Origin: Pseudoduganella aquatica
Lineage (GTDB): Bacteria; Pseudomonadota; Gammaproteobacteria; Burkholderiales; Burkholderiaceae_D
Assembly: GCF_009857595.1 (NCBI RefSeq)
Contig: NZ_WWCU01000017.1
Location: 1 to 64,000 of the forward strand
Direction: 5' to 3'
Length of the DNA stretch: 64,000 nt
In this document: positions 9,304 to 18,169 of the stretch, piece by piece
Layout of the letters: every line of letters begins with the position of its first letter
How positions within the stretch are numbered: position 1 is the stretch's first letter
Position numbers and translations under genes: made by a program
Notes under the pieces: generated by a model
Seen by the model: the letters and a program-made list of their open reading frames with translations, nothing else
What the model was told of the DNA's origin: nothing
Database searches by the model: none

Positions 9304-10741
9304 AGTATTTTCCCGGGGTTCATTATGCCCTGCGGGTCCAGCGCCGTTTTGATCGCGCGCATCAGGTTCAGTTCCAGCGGCGATTTGTAGCGCGCCAGTT
9401 CCTCGCGTTTCAGCGCGCCGATGCCGTGTTCGGCCGAAATCGAGCCGCTGAAGGCGGCCACGCTGTCGTGCACCACGCGGTTCACCGCATCCTGGTTCTC
9501 CAGGAAGGCTTCGTTCGAGATACCTGCCGGCGGCGCCACGTTGAAGTGCAGATTGCCGTCGCCCAGGTGGCCGAAGCACACCAGCTGGCAGCCGGGGAAA
9601 GCCTGCTGCAGCAGTGGCGCGGTGCGTTCGATAAAGGCCGGAATGCTCGATACCGGCAGCGAGATATCGTGCTTGATGTTCTTGCCCGCCTTGGCCTGGG
9701 CCAGCGGGATATGCTCGCGCAGCTGCCACAGCCCGAGCGACTGCGCCACCGAGGCCGCCACGACCGCATCCTTGATGGCGCCTTGTTCCAGCGCCGCGCC
9801 TATCGCCCGCTCCAGCAGGCCGACGCCGTGCGCCTCCGATTCGCTGCTGGACAGTTCCAGCAGCACGAATTGACCATGGGACGGTCCATGCTGCGCGTCG
9901 CTGAAAGGGCGCGGCAGCTGCGGGAACTGCGTGGCCACCAGCTCCAGGCAGAAGGCGGACATCAGCTCGAAGCCGGTCAGGCTGGCGCCGCAATAGTCCT
10001 GCATCAGCGCCAGCAGGCGCAGCGCATCGGACGGGGACTCCATGGCGGCCAGCGCGGTGACGCTGGCTTTCGGCTGCGGATACAGCTTCAGCACGGCGCC
10101 GGTGATGATGCCCAGCGTGCCTTCGGCGCCGATATACAGGTCGCGCAGGTCGTAGCCGGTATTGTCCTTGCGCAGGCCGCGCAGGCCGTTCCAGATGTCG
10201 CCCTGCGGCGTCACCACCTCCAATCCCAGGCACAGCTCGCGCGCGTTGCCGTAGCGGAGCACGGCGGTGCCGCCCGCGTTGCTGGACAGGTTGCCGCCTA
10301 TGGTGCAGCTGCCTTCGGACGCCAGCGACAGGGGGAACAGGCAGTCATGCGCCGCTGCCTCGTCCTGTATCTGCTGCAGGATGCAGCCCGCGTCCACGGT
10401 CATGGTGCGGTTCAGCGCATCGGTTTCGCGGATGCTGTTCAGGCGCGCCAGCGACAGCACCACGGCCGCGCCGCTGCCGTCCGGCACACCGCCCAGCACC
10501 AGGCCCGTATTGCCGCCTTGCGGCACCATCGGAATCGACCAGCGCGCGCAGGCGCGCACCACGTCCGCCACCTGCTGCACGCTGCCGGGACGCAGCACGG
10601 CCATGGCCAGGCCGGTGTGGCGGCCGCGCCAGTCGGTCAGGAAGGGCGCCATATCGGCGGCCGAGGTGTAGACGTGGCTATCGCCCAGCACTATCCGGCA
10701 GTGGGCCAGGAAGGCATGGCGCATGGCGGAGGACAGCACGG

Positions 10742-10745
<4 letters not shown>
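9300..10745 (-). CDS. FAD-binding oxidoreductase, GlcD / D-2-hydroxyacid dehydrogenase family
   Basis: Flavoenzyme of 481 residues of the VAO/GlcD family (D-lactate, D-2-hydroxyglutarate or glycolate dehydrogenases). The FAD_binding_4 domain is marked by VPQGGNTGLVLGGVP and by GSCTIGGNLSSNAGGTAVLRYG. The C-terminal FAD-oxidase domain carries CFGHLGDGNLHFNV and ends with the typical SAEHGIGALKREEL and LDPQGIMNPGKIL. It oxidises a D-2-hydroxyacid and passes electrons to the respiratory chain; the exact substrate is not readable. It overlaps DUF2069 upstream and DUF4124 downstream by four bases each. Confidence 0.92.
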
Positions 10746-11769
<1,024 letters not shown>

Positions 11770-12144
11770 TTATGCGAGTTTAGCCCGTGGGCTAGCATAA
11801 GAATTATCAGCTGCCTCCAGCGATATTTTGAGGACGTCCGAAGCCCACTGATTCAAGCTCTTGCCGTCCGCGGCAGCGGCCAGTGCTGCAGCTTCGTGGA
11901 CAGCCGGGTCTACACGAAGAACAAATTTGCCTGAAAAGCTCTTGAACGGTTCTATGCCCCGTTCTTTGCATGTCCGCAGGAATACGGCGAGTGAAATAGA
12001 ACCCTCGCGCTGCAGTCCCGCTACGTCTGGCGCGTAAAAGTCTGCGCCTCCATTCAGTCCGATAAATTCGCCCCTAAAGAGTTCAATCTCGGGATCGTAT
12101 GCAATGACAGCCTGCTGGCCATCGATTTTCATAATGTTATTCAT
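11770..12144 (-). CDS. hicB: HicB-type antitoxin with ribbon-helix-helix C-terminus
   Basis: Antitoxin of 124 residues. The N-terminal half (VIAYDPEIELFRGEFIGLNGGADFYA) is the degenerate RNase H-like HicB fold; the C-terminal part (GKFVLRVDPAVHEAAALAAAADGKSLNQWASDVL) reads as a ribbon-helix-helix DNA-binding segment, as in HicB proteins that autorepress. It overlaps the toxin gene by four bases. Its start could be 12144 or the ATG four codons later (MKIDGQQ). Confidence 0.88.
   Translation of the reverse strand: MNNIMKIDGQQAVIAYDPEIELFRGEFIGLNGGADFYAPDVAGLQREGSISLAVFLRTCKERGIEPFKSFSGKFVLRVDPAVHEAAALAAAADGKSLNQWASDVLKISLEAADNSYASPRAKLA
11781..11794. promoter_or_regulatory. 14-bp perfect palindrome upstream of wrbA
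   Basis: TAGCCC-GT-GGGCTA, fully self-complementary apart from its two central bases, lies in the last codons of hicB, about 20 bases before the wrbA start. It could be an operator for an internal promoter of the wrbA run. A 2-base loop makes an RNA hairpin unlikely. Confidence 0.4.
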
Positions 12145-12395
12145 GGTTTCACTCCGTTTTCTTCAAGCCACTTCCGGATGGATGCAACAGCACCTTTGTC
12201 GATGTCCGGGGAAGGATGCGGCCGATGCAGTACTTTCACCTGCCCAAAAAGACACACGGCTACACGTGAGCCTTCGGCCTCGGAAATATCTGCCCCGAGT
12301 GCCTCAAGTAATGCAACAGCATCCAGCCACTTGACACCGGCCGGTGTAGGCCTGGAAAAGATCAGCTGCAATGTCCTTTGGTGTTTTGCTTTCAT
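12141..12395 (-). CDS. hicA: HicA-family toxin lacking the usual Gly-Ser-His site
   Basis: Small protein of 84 residues of the HicA-like family, whose members are ribosome-independent mRNA interferases with a dsRBD-like fold. I chose ATG 12395 (MKAKHQRTL) because the upstream in-frame start reads through the promoter palindrome. Canonical HicA has a catalytic His after GS; here the equivalent stretch is EGSRVAVCLFG, with His present only further on in VLHRPHP. The same form recurs in a recognised HicA subfamily, so it may use a different residue or be weakly active. It forms an operon with hicB (ATGA overlap). Confidence 0.8.
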   Translation of the reverse strand: MKAKHQRTLQLIFSRPTPAGVKWLDAVALLEALGADISEAEGSRVAVCLFGQVKVLHRPHPSPDIDKGAVASIRKWLEENGVKP

Positions 12396-12403
12396 AGCTA
12401 ATG

Positions 12404-12420
12404 GTACTAAAAAATAGTAC
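12404..12420. promoter_or_regulatory. inverted repeat, candidate HicAB operator
   Basis: GTACTA-N5-TAGTAC with an all-A spacer (plus strand) begins nine bases upstream of the hicA ATG. Perfect 6-bp arms placed immediately before a toxin-antitoxin operon fit autorepression by the ribbon-helix-helix domain of HicB. Confidence 0.55.
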
Positions 12421-12590
12421 TGCTCGCAAATCTCGCAAGGCAAGTTGGCCGGCGGCCATAGCGGCTGCCTAAGTAATTGATTTGTAGGTAAAAAGTGTCG
12501 AAAACATGAAACATTGGTATCATAGGGCGCTTTGGCGTCCGGCGGACTTGCCGCGTGCCTGCAACAAGTGCATTTTCAACACAGGATTCA

Positions 12591-13967
12591 ATGTTTTCCA
12601 AGTATATCTACCCGTTTTTGCAGTACATTTTCCGCACCTGTAACGTCGGCGTGGCGGTGCTGCGCGCCTTGTCGTGGCACGAGATCCGCGACATGTTTTT
12701 GTTCGCCCGCCGCCGCCTGAGGGAGGAGAGCCTGCAGCAAGTGGCCGGCAGCCTCACGTTCACCACGGTGTTCGCGCTGGTGCCGCTGCTGACCATCGCG
12801 CTGGCCATCTTCACCACCTTCCCCATGTTCACCACTTTGCGCAAGGCGCTGGAGGTGTATTTTGCGCAAAGCGTGATGCCCAAGCAGATCGCCACGCCCA
12901 TCCTGAACAACCTCACCATGTTCGCGGCCAAGGCTACCCGCCTGTCCGCCGTGGGCGCGGTGGCGCTGGTGGTGACGTCGGTGGCCATGATGGGCATGAT
13001 AGAGCGCGTGTTCAACCGCATCTGGCGCGTGAAGGCCGAGCGCAGCTGGACCCGCCGCATCCTGGTGTACTGGGCCATCCTCACCCTGGGGCCGGTGCTG
13101 GTGGGCGTGTCGCTCAGCATGTCGACCCACGTCTACATCGCCACCAGCGACCTGGTGGGGGACTTGCCGGTGCTGGGCGCGCTGCTCTACACCACGCTGT
13201 CGGTGCTGGCCACCACGGCCGGCTTCACGTTGATGTACGTGGTGGTGCCGAACCGCCAGGTGGACTGGCGCGACGCGCTGTGGGGCGGCTTGATGGCGGC
13301 GCTGTTCTTCGAGCTGGCCAAGCGCGGCTTCGCGGTCTTCATCACGCAGTTCCCGACCTATTCGCGCATCTACGGCGCACTGGCGGCGCTGCCGCTGTTC
13401 CTGCTGTGGATCTACCTGTCCTGGATGATTACGCTGGTGGGCGCGCTGTTCACGGCGGCGCTGCCGGTGGTGAAATACGAGCGCTGGTGGCACGAAGCGG
13501 TGCCGGGCGGCGAGTTTGTCGATGCGATGGCCATCCTCAAGGTGCTGCACGTGGCCGGCCATTGCGCCGATACTGCGCTGGTGAACTCCGCGGCCATCCG
13601 CCAGTTCACGCGCATGGGCTACGACGAAATGGATGCGCTGCTCGAGCGCATGCAGCAGCAGGGCTGGGTGGGCAAGGTCAAGGCCGATGCGCCGTCGCGC
13701 GTGCAGTGGGGCAAACGCGTCAGCGAGGGCGCGGACAACTGGGTGCTGCTGGCCAACCCCGAGCGCCTGACCCTGGCCGATGTGTACCGCGTGTTTGTGT
13801 TTGGCGGCGTGGCCGTCAACAGCGGCGTGCCGGACGACGAGGAGGACGAGCGTGACCGCCAGGCCGCGCGCGATGCCGCCAGCCTGGCGCGCCAGGTGGA
13901 GGAATCCGTCGAGAAGGGATTGGGGCGGACGCTGGCCGAGCACTTCGGCCCGCTGGATTGCCGCTGA
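12591..13967 (+). CDS. YihY/BrkB family inner-membrane protein
   Basis: Polytopic membrane protein of 458 residues of the YihY/virulence factor BrkB family, once misnamed ribonuclease BN. Six or so helices occupy residues 35-300 (for example SLTFTTVFALVPLLTIALAI and the family motif SRIYGALAALPLFLLWIYLSW). A soluble C-terminal extension of about 150 residues contains a winged-helix-like stretch. The start at 12591 has AGGA upstream and gives the expected N-terminus; an earlier in-frame GTG adds 12 unlikely residues. The function is unclear. The gene stands alone, divergent from hicA. Confidence 0.9.
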   Translation: MFSKYIYPFLQYIFRTCNVGVAVLRALSWHEIRDMFLFARRRLREESLQQVAGSLTFTTVFALVPLLTIALAIFTTFPMFTTLRKALEVYFAQSVMPKQIATPILNNLTMFAAKATRLSAVGAVALVVTSVAMMGMIERVFNRIWRVKAERSWTRRILVYWAILTLGPVLVGVSLSMSTHVYIATSDLVGDLPVLGALLYTTLSVLATTAGFTLMYVVVPNRQVDWRDALWGGLMAALFFELAKRGFAVFITQFPTYSRIYGALAALPLFLLWIYLSWMITLVGALFTAALPVVKYERWWHEAVPGGEFVDAMAILKVLHVAGHCADTALVNSAAIRQFTRMGYDEMDALLERMQQQGWVGKVKADAPSRVQWGKRVSEGADNWVLLANPERLTLADVYRVFVFGGVAVNSGVPDDEEDERDRQAARDAASLARQVEESVEKGLGRTLAEHFGPLDCR

Positions 13968-13985
13968 AACTGCCGCTGGAAAAAC

Positions 13986-14318
13986 TTAGTGGGTCTTGCG
14001 TTTTTCTTGCTGTACCAGGATGAAGGGGCTGACCACGCTGGCCCACAGGCTGGCGCCGGTGTCCAGCCAGTGCTGGGCTTGCTCGTCGGAGACTTTGGCG
14101 ATCAGGCCGGCCGCCATCCATTGGGTGATGCTGGCCTTGTCGTCGTGCGAAATGCGCACGGCCACATCGACCAGGTCCAGCTCGTCGGCGATCCACACCA
14201 CCGTGCCGGAGGCAAAGTGCTTGATCAGCTCGGACCACGGCAAGCGCGCCGTTTCACGGTTGATCTTGTCGCGCAGTTCGGTGTCTTTTTCAGGTTTGGT
14301 TTGCATAGTGAAGCTCAT
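13986..14318 (-). CDS. DUF2288 domain-containing protein
   Basis: Small acidic cytoplasmic protein of 110 residues matching DUF2288 (LRDKINRETARLPWSELIKHFASG, then VWIADELDLVDVAVRISHDDK). The function of the family is unknown. Its ATG at 14318 overlaps the stop of the RES toxin gene by four bases, so it is translationally coupled to the toxin-antitoxin pair; a second ATG four codons in is possible. It ends with a basic tail (EKRKTH). Confidence 0.85.
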   Translation of the reverse strand: MSFTMQTKPEKDTELRDKINRETARLPWSELIKHFASGTVVWIADELDLVDVAVRISHDDKASITQWMAAGLIAKVSDEQAQHWLDTGASLWASVVSPFILVQQEKRKTH

Positions 14319-15004
14319 AGGGTGGAGATGCGCGGTTGCGGCGCTCCCTGCCATGTTAACCGATAGGCCGCTCCTTTGCGAACATTGCCCACCAGGGCCG
14401 GCCTGAAACAGGCCAGATTGGTGCCGCCGGGGCGCCGCACGCTGGGGAAAATCACGCCGGTCGAGCCCTCGTCCAGCAGCCGTTCCGCCAGCCGCTGCGA
14501 CTGCACATAGCTGGCCGGGTCCAGGCAGTTGGCATAGTCTCCGCTGCCGCGCAGGTCGTGAAACGGGGCGGTGAAGTCGGCCAGCATGCACTGGTAGCTC
14601 ACGCTGTCGTGGAAATAATCGATCTCGGCGTACTCCACCGTCTTGTGAAACGTGATTTCAGCCAGCGCCGTGTCGATGTCGAAGGCGCAGTACCACGCGC
14701 CGCGCTCGCCGTCGTTGAAGCGGCTACCCTCGGGACGCGCGTAGGTAAAGGCGGCGTTGACGATGCGGTAGTTCGGCACCCGGAACACCAGCTCGTCTAT
14801 GCCTATGCCGGGCGCGCCGCCGTGCTCGGCGATCAGGCGCGCATTGGTGGCGTTGTCCAGATCGAACAGGTCAAGCAGCTCGGCGTCGCTGCCGGCCAGC
14901 GGGGCCAGCACGGAGTCCTCCACGTCGGCAAAGCGCGACTGGATCAGGCGGCAGGTATCGAACTGGCGCAGCTGTGCCAGCGGTGGCAGGGGCGCCGCCA
15001 TCAA
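14315..15004 (-). CDS. RES-domain toxin (NAD+-degrading family)
   Basis: RES-family toxin of 229 residues. Characterised members (for example MbcT of Mycobacterium tuberculosis) degrade NAD+. The three residues that name the family are seen as Arg95 in GSRFNDGERGAWY, Glu116 in ALAEITFH and Ser188 in GVIFPSVRRPGGTNLACF. It overlaps the Xre antitoxin gene by four bases upstream and the DUF2288 gene by four downstream. The antitoxin-first order is usual for RES/Xre modules. Confidence 0.9.
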   Translation of the reverse strand: MMAAPLPPLAQLRQFDTCRLIQSRFADVEDSVLAPLAGSDAELLDLFDLDNATNARLIAEHGGAPGIGIDELVFRVPNYRIVNAAFTYARPEGSRFNDGERGAWYCAFDIDTALAEITFHKTVEYAEIDYFHDSVSYQCMLADFTAPFHDLRGSGDYANCLDPASYVQSQRLAERLLDEGSTGVIFPSVRRPGGTNLACFRPALVGNVRKGAAYRLTWQGAPQPRISTL

Positions 15005-15438
15005 AGCCCGCCGCGCCGCGCATCGACCAGCTTGCGCACCGTCTGCATGGCCAGCAGGCCGCCGCCCAGCATATAGGCCAGCGGCGTGCGGCCGCCGAAG
15101 ATGATGTTCTTGTTGGGCAGCGTCACCCAGCGGTCGGCCAGCTCGTCGCCGTACAGGATGTGCAGCGACTTGTAGATGCCCACCAGATAGGAAATGCGCG
15201 TGATGCGGTCCACTTCCAATACGCGTTCCGGTTTCTTCTTCCAGTCGTAATAGCTGCTGCTGGACAGGCCGCCCAGCAGTTCGCGGGCGTCCTCGTCGCG
15301 CACCGACCAGGCTTCCACCAAGCGGAAAAAGGCGGCCAGCGCGGACTTGGACAGGCGCTCGCGTTCTTCGCGCGCGTTCAGGTCGACCGGAACGGCGGGT
15401 TCAAAGCGGCTGCGGGGGTAGCTCAGTGCGGTTTGCAT
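15001..15438 (-). CDS. Xre/MbcA/ParS-type antitoxin of the RES system
   Basis: Antitoxin of 145 residues. It has an Xre-like helix-turn-helix N-terminal half (LSKSALAAFFRLVEAW, then LLGGLSSSSYYDWKKK) and a C-terminal MbcA/ParS/Xre toxin-binding domain (TRISYLVGIYKSLHILYGDELADRWVTLPN followed by FGGRTPLAYMLGGG). A strong GGAGG lies six bases before the ATG. It leads a three-gene operon with the RES toxin and DUF2288 and probably represses its own promoter. Confidence 0.9.
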   Translation of the reverse strand: MQTALSYPRSRFEPAVPVDLNAREERERLSKSALAAFFRLVEAWSVRDEDARELLGGLSSSSYYDWKKKPERVLEVDRITRISYLVGIYKSLHILYGDELADRWVTLPNKNIIFGGRTPLAYMLGGGLLAMQTVRKLVDARRGGL

Positions 15439-15459
15439 AAATCCTCCGTTTCTGGATTA

Positions 15460-15488
15460 TTTATACTCCGATTTCACTGAAAGTGCAA
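15460..15488 (-). promoter_or_regulatory. sigma-70 promoter of the RES/Xre operon with internal palindrome
   Basis: On the minus strand, TTGCAC (15488-15483), a 17-base spacer and TATAAA (15465-15460). The spacer contains CACTTTCAGTG, a palindrome with 3-base centre at 15475-15485, well placed to bind the Xre antitoxin. A second inverted repeat AATCC-N9-GGATT (15440-15458) surrounds the ribosome binding site. Confidence 0.68.
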
Positions 15489-15623
15489 TTTCGAAAATTT
15501 CGATAGTAGACCGGCAATTTTTCCGTTTTTCTTTTCAATCCAGCAGGTTCATACTTCATTTCATCGGCACTGCACACACTGCAGACATTCGAAAAAACTG
15601 ATTCATAACCTAAAGGAACTATC

Positions 15624-16277
15624 ATGCCTATCGCCAAAGCCCAACCAGGTAAAGAACTGCTGAACGCCAACGACCACACCCTGATCATGATAGATCACCA
15701 GTCCCAGATGTCCTTCGCCACCAAGTCCATCGACATCAATGTGCTGCGCAACAATGCGGCGCTGGTTGCCAAGGCGGCGCGCGAATTCAAGGTGCCGACC
15801 ATCCTCACCACGGTGGCAGCGAAAAGTTTCTCCGGCCCCATTTTCGACGAAATCCAGTCCGTATTCCCCGAGCAGCAGCCTATCGACCGCACCAGCATGA
15901 ATACCTGGGAGGACCAGCGCATTGCCGACCGCGTCAACGAAATCGGCCGTGGCCGCATCGTGCTGGCGGGCTTGTGGACCTCGGTGTGCATCGTCGGCCC
16001 CGCACTGTCGGCGCTGGACCAGGGTTTTGAAGTGTATGTGATTGCCGACGCCTCCGGTGACGTGAGCGACGAAGCGCATGAGCGCGCCATGCAGCGCATG
16101 ATACAGGCCGGCGCCAAGCCCATCACTTCGCTGCAATACCTGCTGGAGCTGCAGCGCGACTGGGCGCGCGGCGAAACCTACGATGAAACCGTGGCCACCT
16201 CGATCGCGCACGGCGGTGGCTATGGCCTGGGCCTGATCTACGCCAAGTCCATGTTCAACGCTTCCGAAGGCCATTAA
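15624..16277 (+). CDS. isochorismatase-fold cysteine hydrolase, YcaC-like
   Basis: Cytoplasmic hydrolase of 217 residues of the isochorismatase superfamily. The N-terminal catalytic Asp is Asp24 in LIMIDHQSQM and the nucleophile Cys is Cys122 in GLWTSVCIVGPALSALDQGFEV, matching YcaC-type proteins; the natural substrate of the group is unknown. AAAGGA precedes the ATG. It is divergent from the RES/Xre operon and followed by a separate small gene. Confidence 0.9.
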   Translation: MPIAKAQPGKELLNANDHTLIMIDHQSQMSFATKSIDINVLRNNAALVAKAAREFKVPTILTTVAAKSFSGPIFDEIQSVFPEQQPIDRTSMNTWEDQRIADRVNEIGRGRIVLAGLWTSVCIVGPALSALDQGFEVYVIADASGDVSDEAHERAMQRMIQAGAKPITSLQYLLELQRDWARGETYDETVATSIAHGGGYGLGLIYAKSMFNASEGH

Positions 16278-16321
16278 ACCGGCGTAGTATCGAAGGCTCG
16301 CCGACCCTGTGAGGAGTATCG

Positions 16322-16783
16322 ATGAGCCTTCGACAAATTGCCGCCTTGCCGGCGCTGGCCTTGTGTTTCGGGCTGGCGCCCGCAGCCGCGCGCGCGGCGC
16401 CTTCCAACGCCGAGCTGGTGCAGCAGGTTGCGGACACGGAACGCGCTTTCGCCGCCACCATGCGCCAGCGCGACCTGGCCGCCTTCACCAGCTTCCTCTC
16501 CGACGAAACCGTGTTCTACTCCGGCCCCACGCCCTTGCGCGGCAAGGAGCAGGTGGCGGCTTTCTGGAAGAAGTTTTACGACGGCAAGGAAGCCCCGTTT
16601 TCCTGGGAGCCGGACCAAGTGGACGTGACCGATTCCGGCACGCTGGCCCATTCCTCCGGGCCGGTGTACGACGCCAGGGGCAAGCTGTTTGCCCGCTTCA
16701 ACTCGGTTTGGCGCCAGGAGGCGCCGGGCAAGTGGCGCATTGTGTTCGACAAGGGGCAGGATCTCTGCGACTGCAAGAAGTAG
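16322..16783 (+). CDS. exported nuclear transport factor 2-like (SnoaL/DUF4440) protein
   Basis: Protein of 153 residues with a signal peptide (LPALALCFGLAPAAARA) followed by a cone-shaped NTF2-like domain of the DUF4440/SnoaL type (ERAFAATMRQRDLAAFTSFLSDETVFYSG and PLRGKEQVAAFWKKFYDG). Such domains bind small ligands or act as simple enzymes; no catalytic role can be assigned. GAGGAG lies seven bases upstream. The C-terminus ends in a CDCKK tail. Confidence 0.85.
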   Translation: MSLRQIAALPALALCFGLAPAAARAAPSNAELVQQVADTERAFAATMRQRDLAAFTSFLSDETVFYSGPTPLRGKEQVAAFWKKFYDGKEAPFSWEPDQVDVTDSGTLAHSSGPVYDARGKLFARFNSVWRQEAPGKWRIVFDKGQDLCDCKK

Positions 16784-16891
16784 GGGGGGCAGTGTAGGAC
16801 GCCGCCCCGCCGTGCCCGTGTGGGTGCGGCGACGCACAGAGCCGGTCCAGGCAGTAGGCAATCATGGGGCCATTCGATCAGGAGGCCCACC

Positions 16892-17233
16892 ATGTACTCA
16901 TCTATTGCACGCCATTCACTGCTTTGCCTGGCACGCGCCGCAGCCTTCGCAGCCACCCTGGGCGCCGCGCATGCGCAGGAGCAGCCGGCCGAGCCGGCAG
17001 CCCTTCCAGGCGCCGAGGCGGTGGTGCAGCCGCAAGTCCGGCCGCACGGCATCACGCGCATTTCGCTGGCGCCCGGTGAGCTGCCGGTGGCACGTCCGCA
17101 GCAGGCTTACGCTGCACAGCAGCGGGCTCCGCAGCGCCAGATGGAACGCGACGCCATAACGTTGCGCGCCGCCCGCGTTGCCATGCAGCTCAATGACGCC
17201 AGCCACCATCAGCAAAAGCTGGCCTCGCGTTAA
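16892..17233 (+). CDS. hypothetical exported protein
   Basis: Unrecognised protein of 113 residues. The start at 16892 is set by a perfect AGGAGG six bases upstream. A signal peptide (LLCLARAAAFAATLGAAHAQ) is followed by a Pro/Glu/Ala-rich linker and a Gln/Arg-rich C-terminal half that ends in a predicted helix (ERDAITLRAARVAMQLNDAS). No known domain is visible. Confidence 0.65.
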   Translation: MYSSIARHSLLCLARAAAFAATLGAAHAQEQPAEPAALPGAEAVVQPQVRPHGITRISLAPGELPVARPQQAYAAQQRAPQRQMERDAITLRAARVAMQLNDASHHQQKLASR

Positions 17234-17239
17234 TCCCTC

Positions 17240-18031
17240 TCAGAATCCATAGCTGGCGTACACCGCCGCCGTGGGTGATGTCGTGCGCCGCGTCAGCGGG
17301 CTATTCGCCGCGTCGCGCAACAGGCCGCTCACGCCCAGCATGCCGGTGACGGCCCAGCGTTCGTCCACCTTGTGCTGCCAGCTCATCGCCACGTCGGCCT
17401 GATACATACCCGCCTTCGGTTTGTAGACCTTGTAGCCCGACTTGAGCGCCTGCTGCGCGCTGACGCCGTAGTAGGTCTGCGCATACTTCTTGTCCGCCAT
17501 TTCAAATCCCAGGCTCAGCGTGACCGTGTTGCCCGCGTCCTTGAACAGCGTGCCGGTCAGGCCTGCGCCATAGGTGCCGCCGGTTTCGCGCGCGCTCAGC
17601 GCCTGCGCCGTATGCAGATTCACCGTCAGGCCCTCAAAGATGGCATAGCCCGCGCTCAGGTTGGCCGTGGCGCTGCCTTTCACGTCGCCCATGCCGCGCA
17701 GGTATTTGCTGGCCTTGCCACCGAAGGGTAGCTCGCCGTTTTCCTTGCGCGGTGCGCGGAAGCCCAGCGCCGCGCTGTAGCTGAAGGGGCCGGCGGATCC
17801 GCCGTAGCCCAGGCCGCGCATGGTGCTGGCGTAGAAGCCGCTGGCAGTGGAATAGTCCAGCAGCAGCATGGGCAGGGCCATGTTTTCGTCCGAGCCGGAG
17901 TAGCGCGGCGCCAGCGCGGCTCCGCCGCCTATGGTCAGGACGGCATCGCTGCCGGCGAAAGCGCCGCCGCTCAGCAGGACGAACAGCGCGGGAGCCAGTT
18001 TCAGCGTGAATATCGATTTGCAGGTCTTCAT
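17240..18031 (-). CDS. MipA/OmpV family outer-membrane protein
   Basis: Outer-membrane beta-barrel protein of 263 residues. A signal peptide (LAPALFVLLSGGAFAG) precedes alternating aromatic/hydrophobic strands with LGYGGSAGPFSYSAALGFR and a C-terminal Phe (AVYASYGF), as BAM substrates need. MipA/OmpV proteins are scaffolds or porins of uncertain function, often regulated by the adjacent two-component system. I chose ATG 18029-18031 because the signal peptide begins there; the open frame upstream adds 26 implausible residues. It is divergent from the response regulator gene. Confidence 0.87.
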   Translation of the reverse strand: MKTCKSIFTLKLAPALFVLLSGGAFAGSDAVLTIGGGAALAPRYSGSDENMALPMLLLDYSTASGFYASTMRGLGYGGSAGPFSYSAALGFRAPRKENGELPFGGKASKYLRGMGDVKGSATANLSAGYAIFEGLTVNLHTAQALSARETGGTYGAGLTGTLFKDAGNTVTLSLGFEMADKKYAQTYYGVSAQQALKSGYKVYKPKAGMYQADVAMSWQHKVDERWAVTGMLGVSGLLRDAANSPLTRRTTSPTAAVYASYGF

Positions 18032-18084
18032 CAGGTTTCCAATGTTGTGATTGAGTTGGGAAGGCCTGCAGTGTGCGGGGCGGT

Positions 18085-18124
18085 CATGAAGCAAATCTGA
18101 GCCTTTCATGAAGATTCCATGAAG
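18085..18124. promoter_or_regulatory. three CATGAAG direct repeats in 11-bp phase
   Basis: CATGAAG occurs at 18085-18091, 18107-18113 and 18118-18124. The offsets are 22 and 11 bases, so all copies lie on the same face of the helix, as expected for tandem binding of an OmpR-family regulator. They lie between mipA and the response regulator gene. Confidence 0.6.
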
Positions 18125-18130
18125 ACAATG

Positions 18131-18163
18131 CTTTAGCTGATCTTAAGATCGCCATGCTCTAAT
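18131..18163 (+). promoter_or_regulatory. PmrA/QseB-type box and -10 of the two-component operon
   Basis: CTTTAG (18131-18136), five bases, CTTAAG (18142-18147): the half-site pattern of PmrA/BasR-like regulators. The second half-site is also the core of the palindrome GATCTTAAGATC. TCTAAT (18158-18163) is a plausible -10, followed by AGAGG immediately before the ATG. The layout suggests autoregulation. Confidence 0.55.
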
Positions 18164-18169
18164 AGAGGC

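Noticed and set aside
12588..13943. 451-residue open frame antisense to the YihY gene
   Set aside because: His/Gln/Arg-rich shadow of a membrane protein gene; no ribosome binding site or domain.
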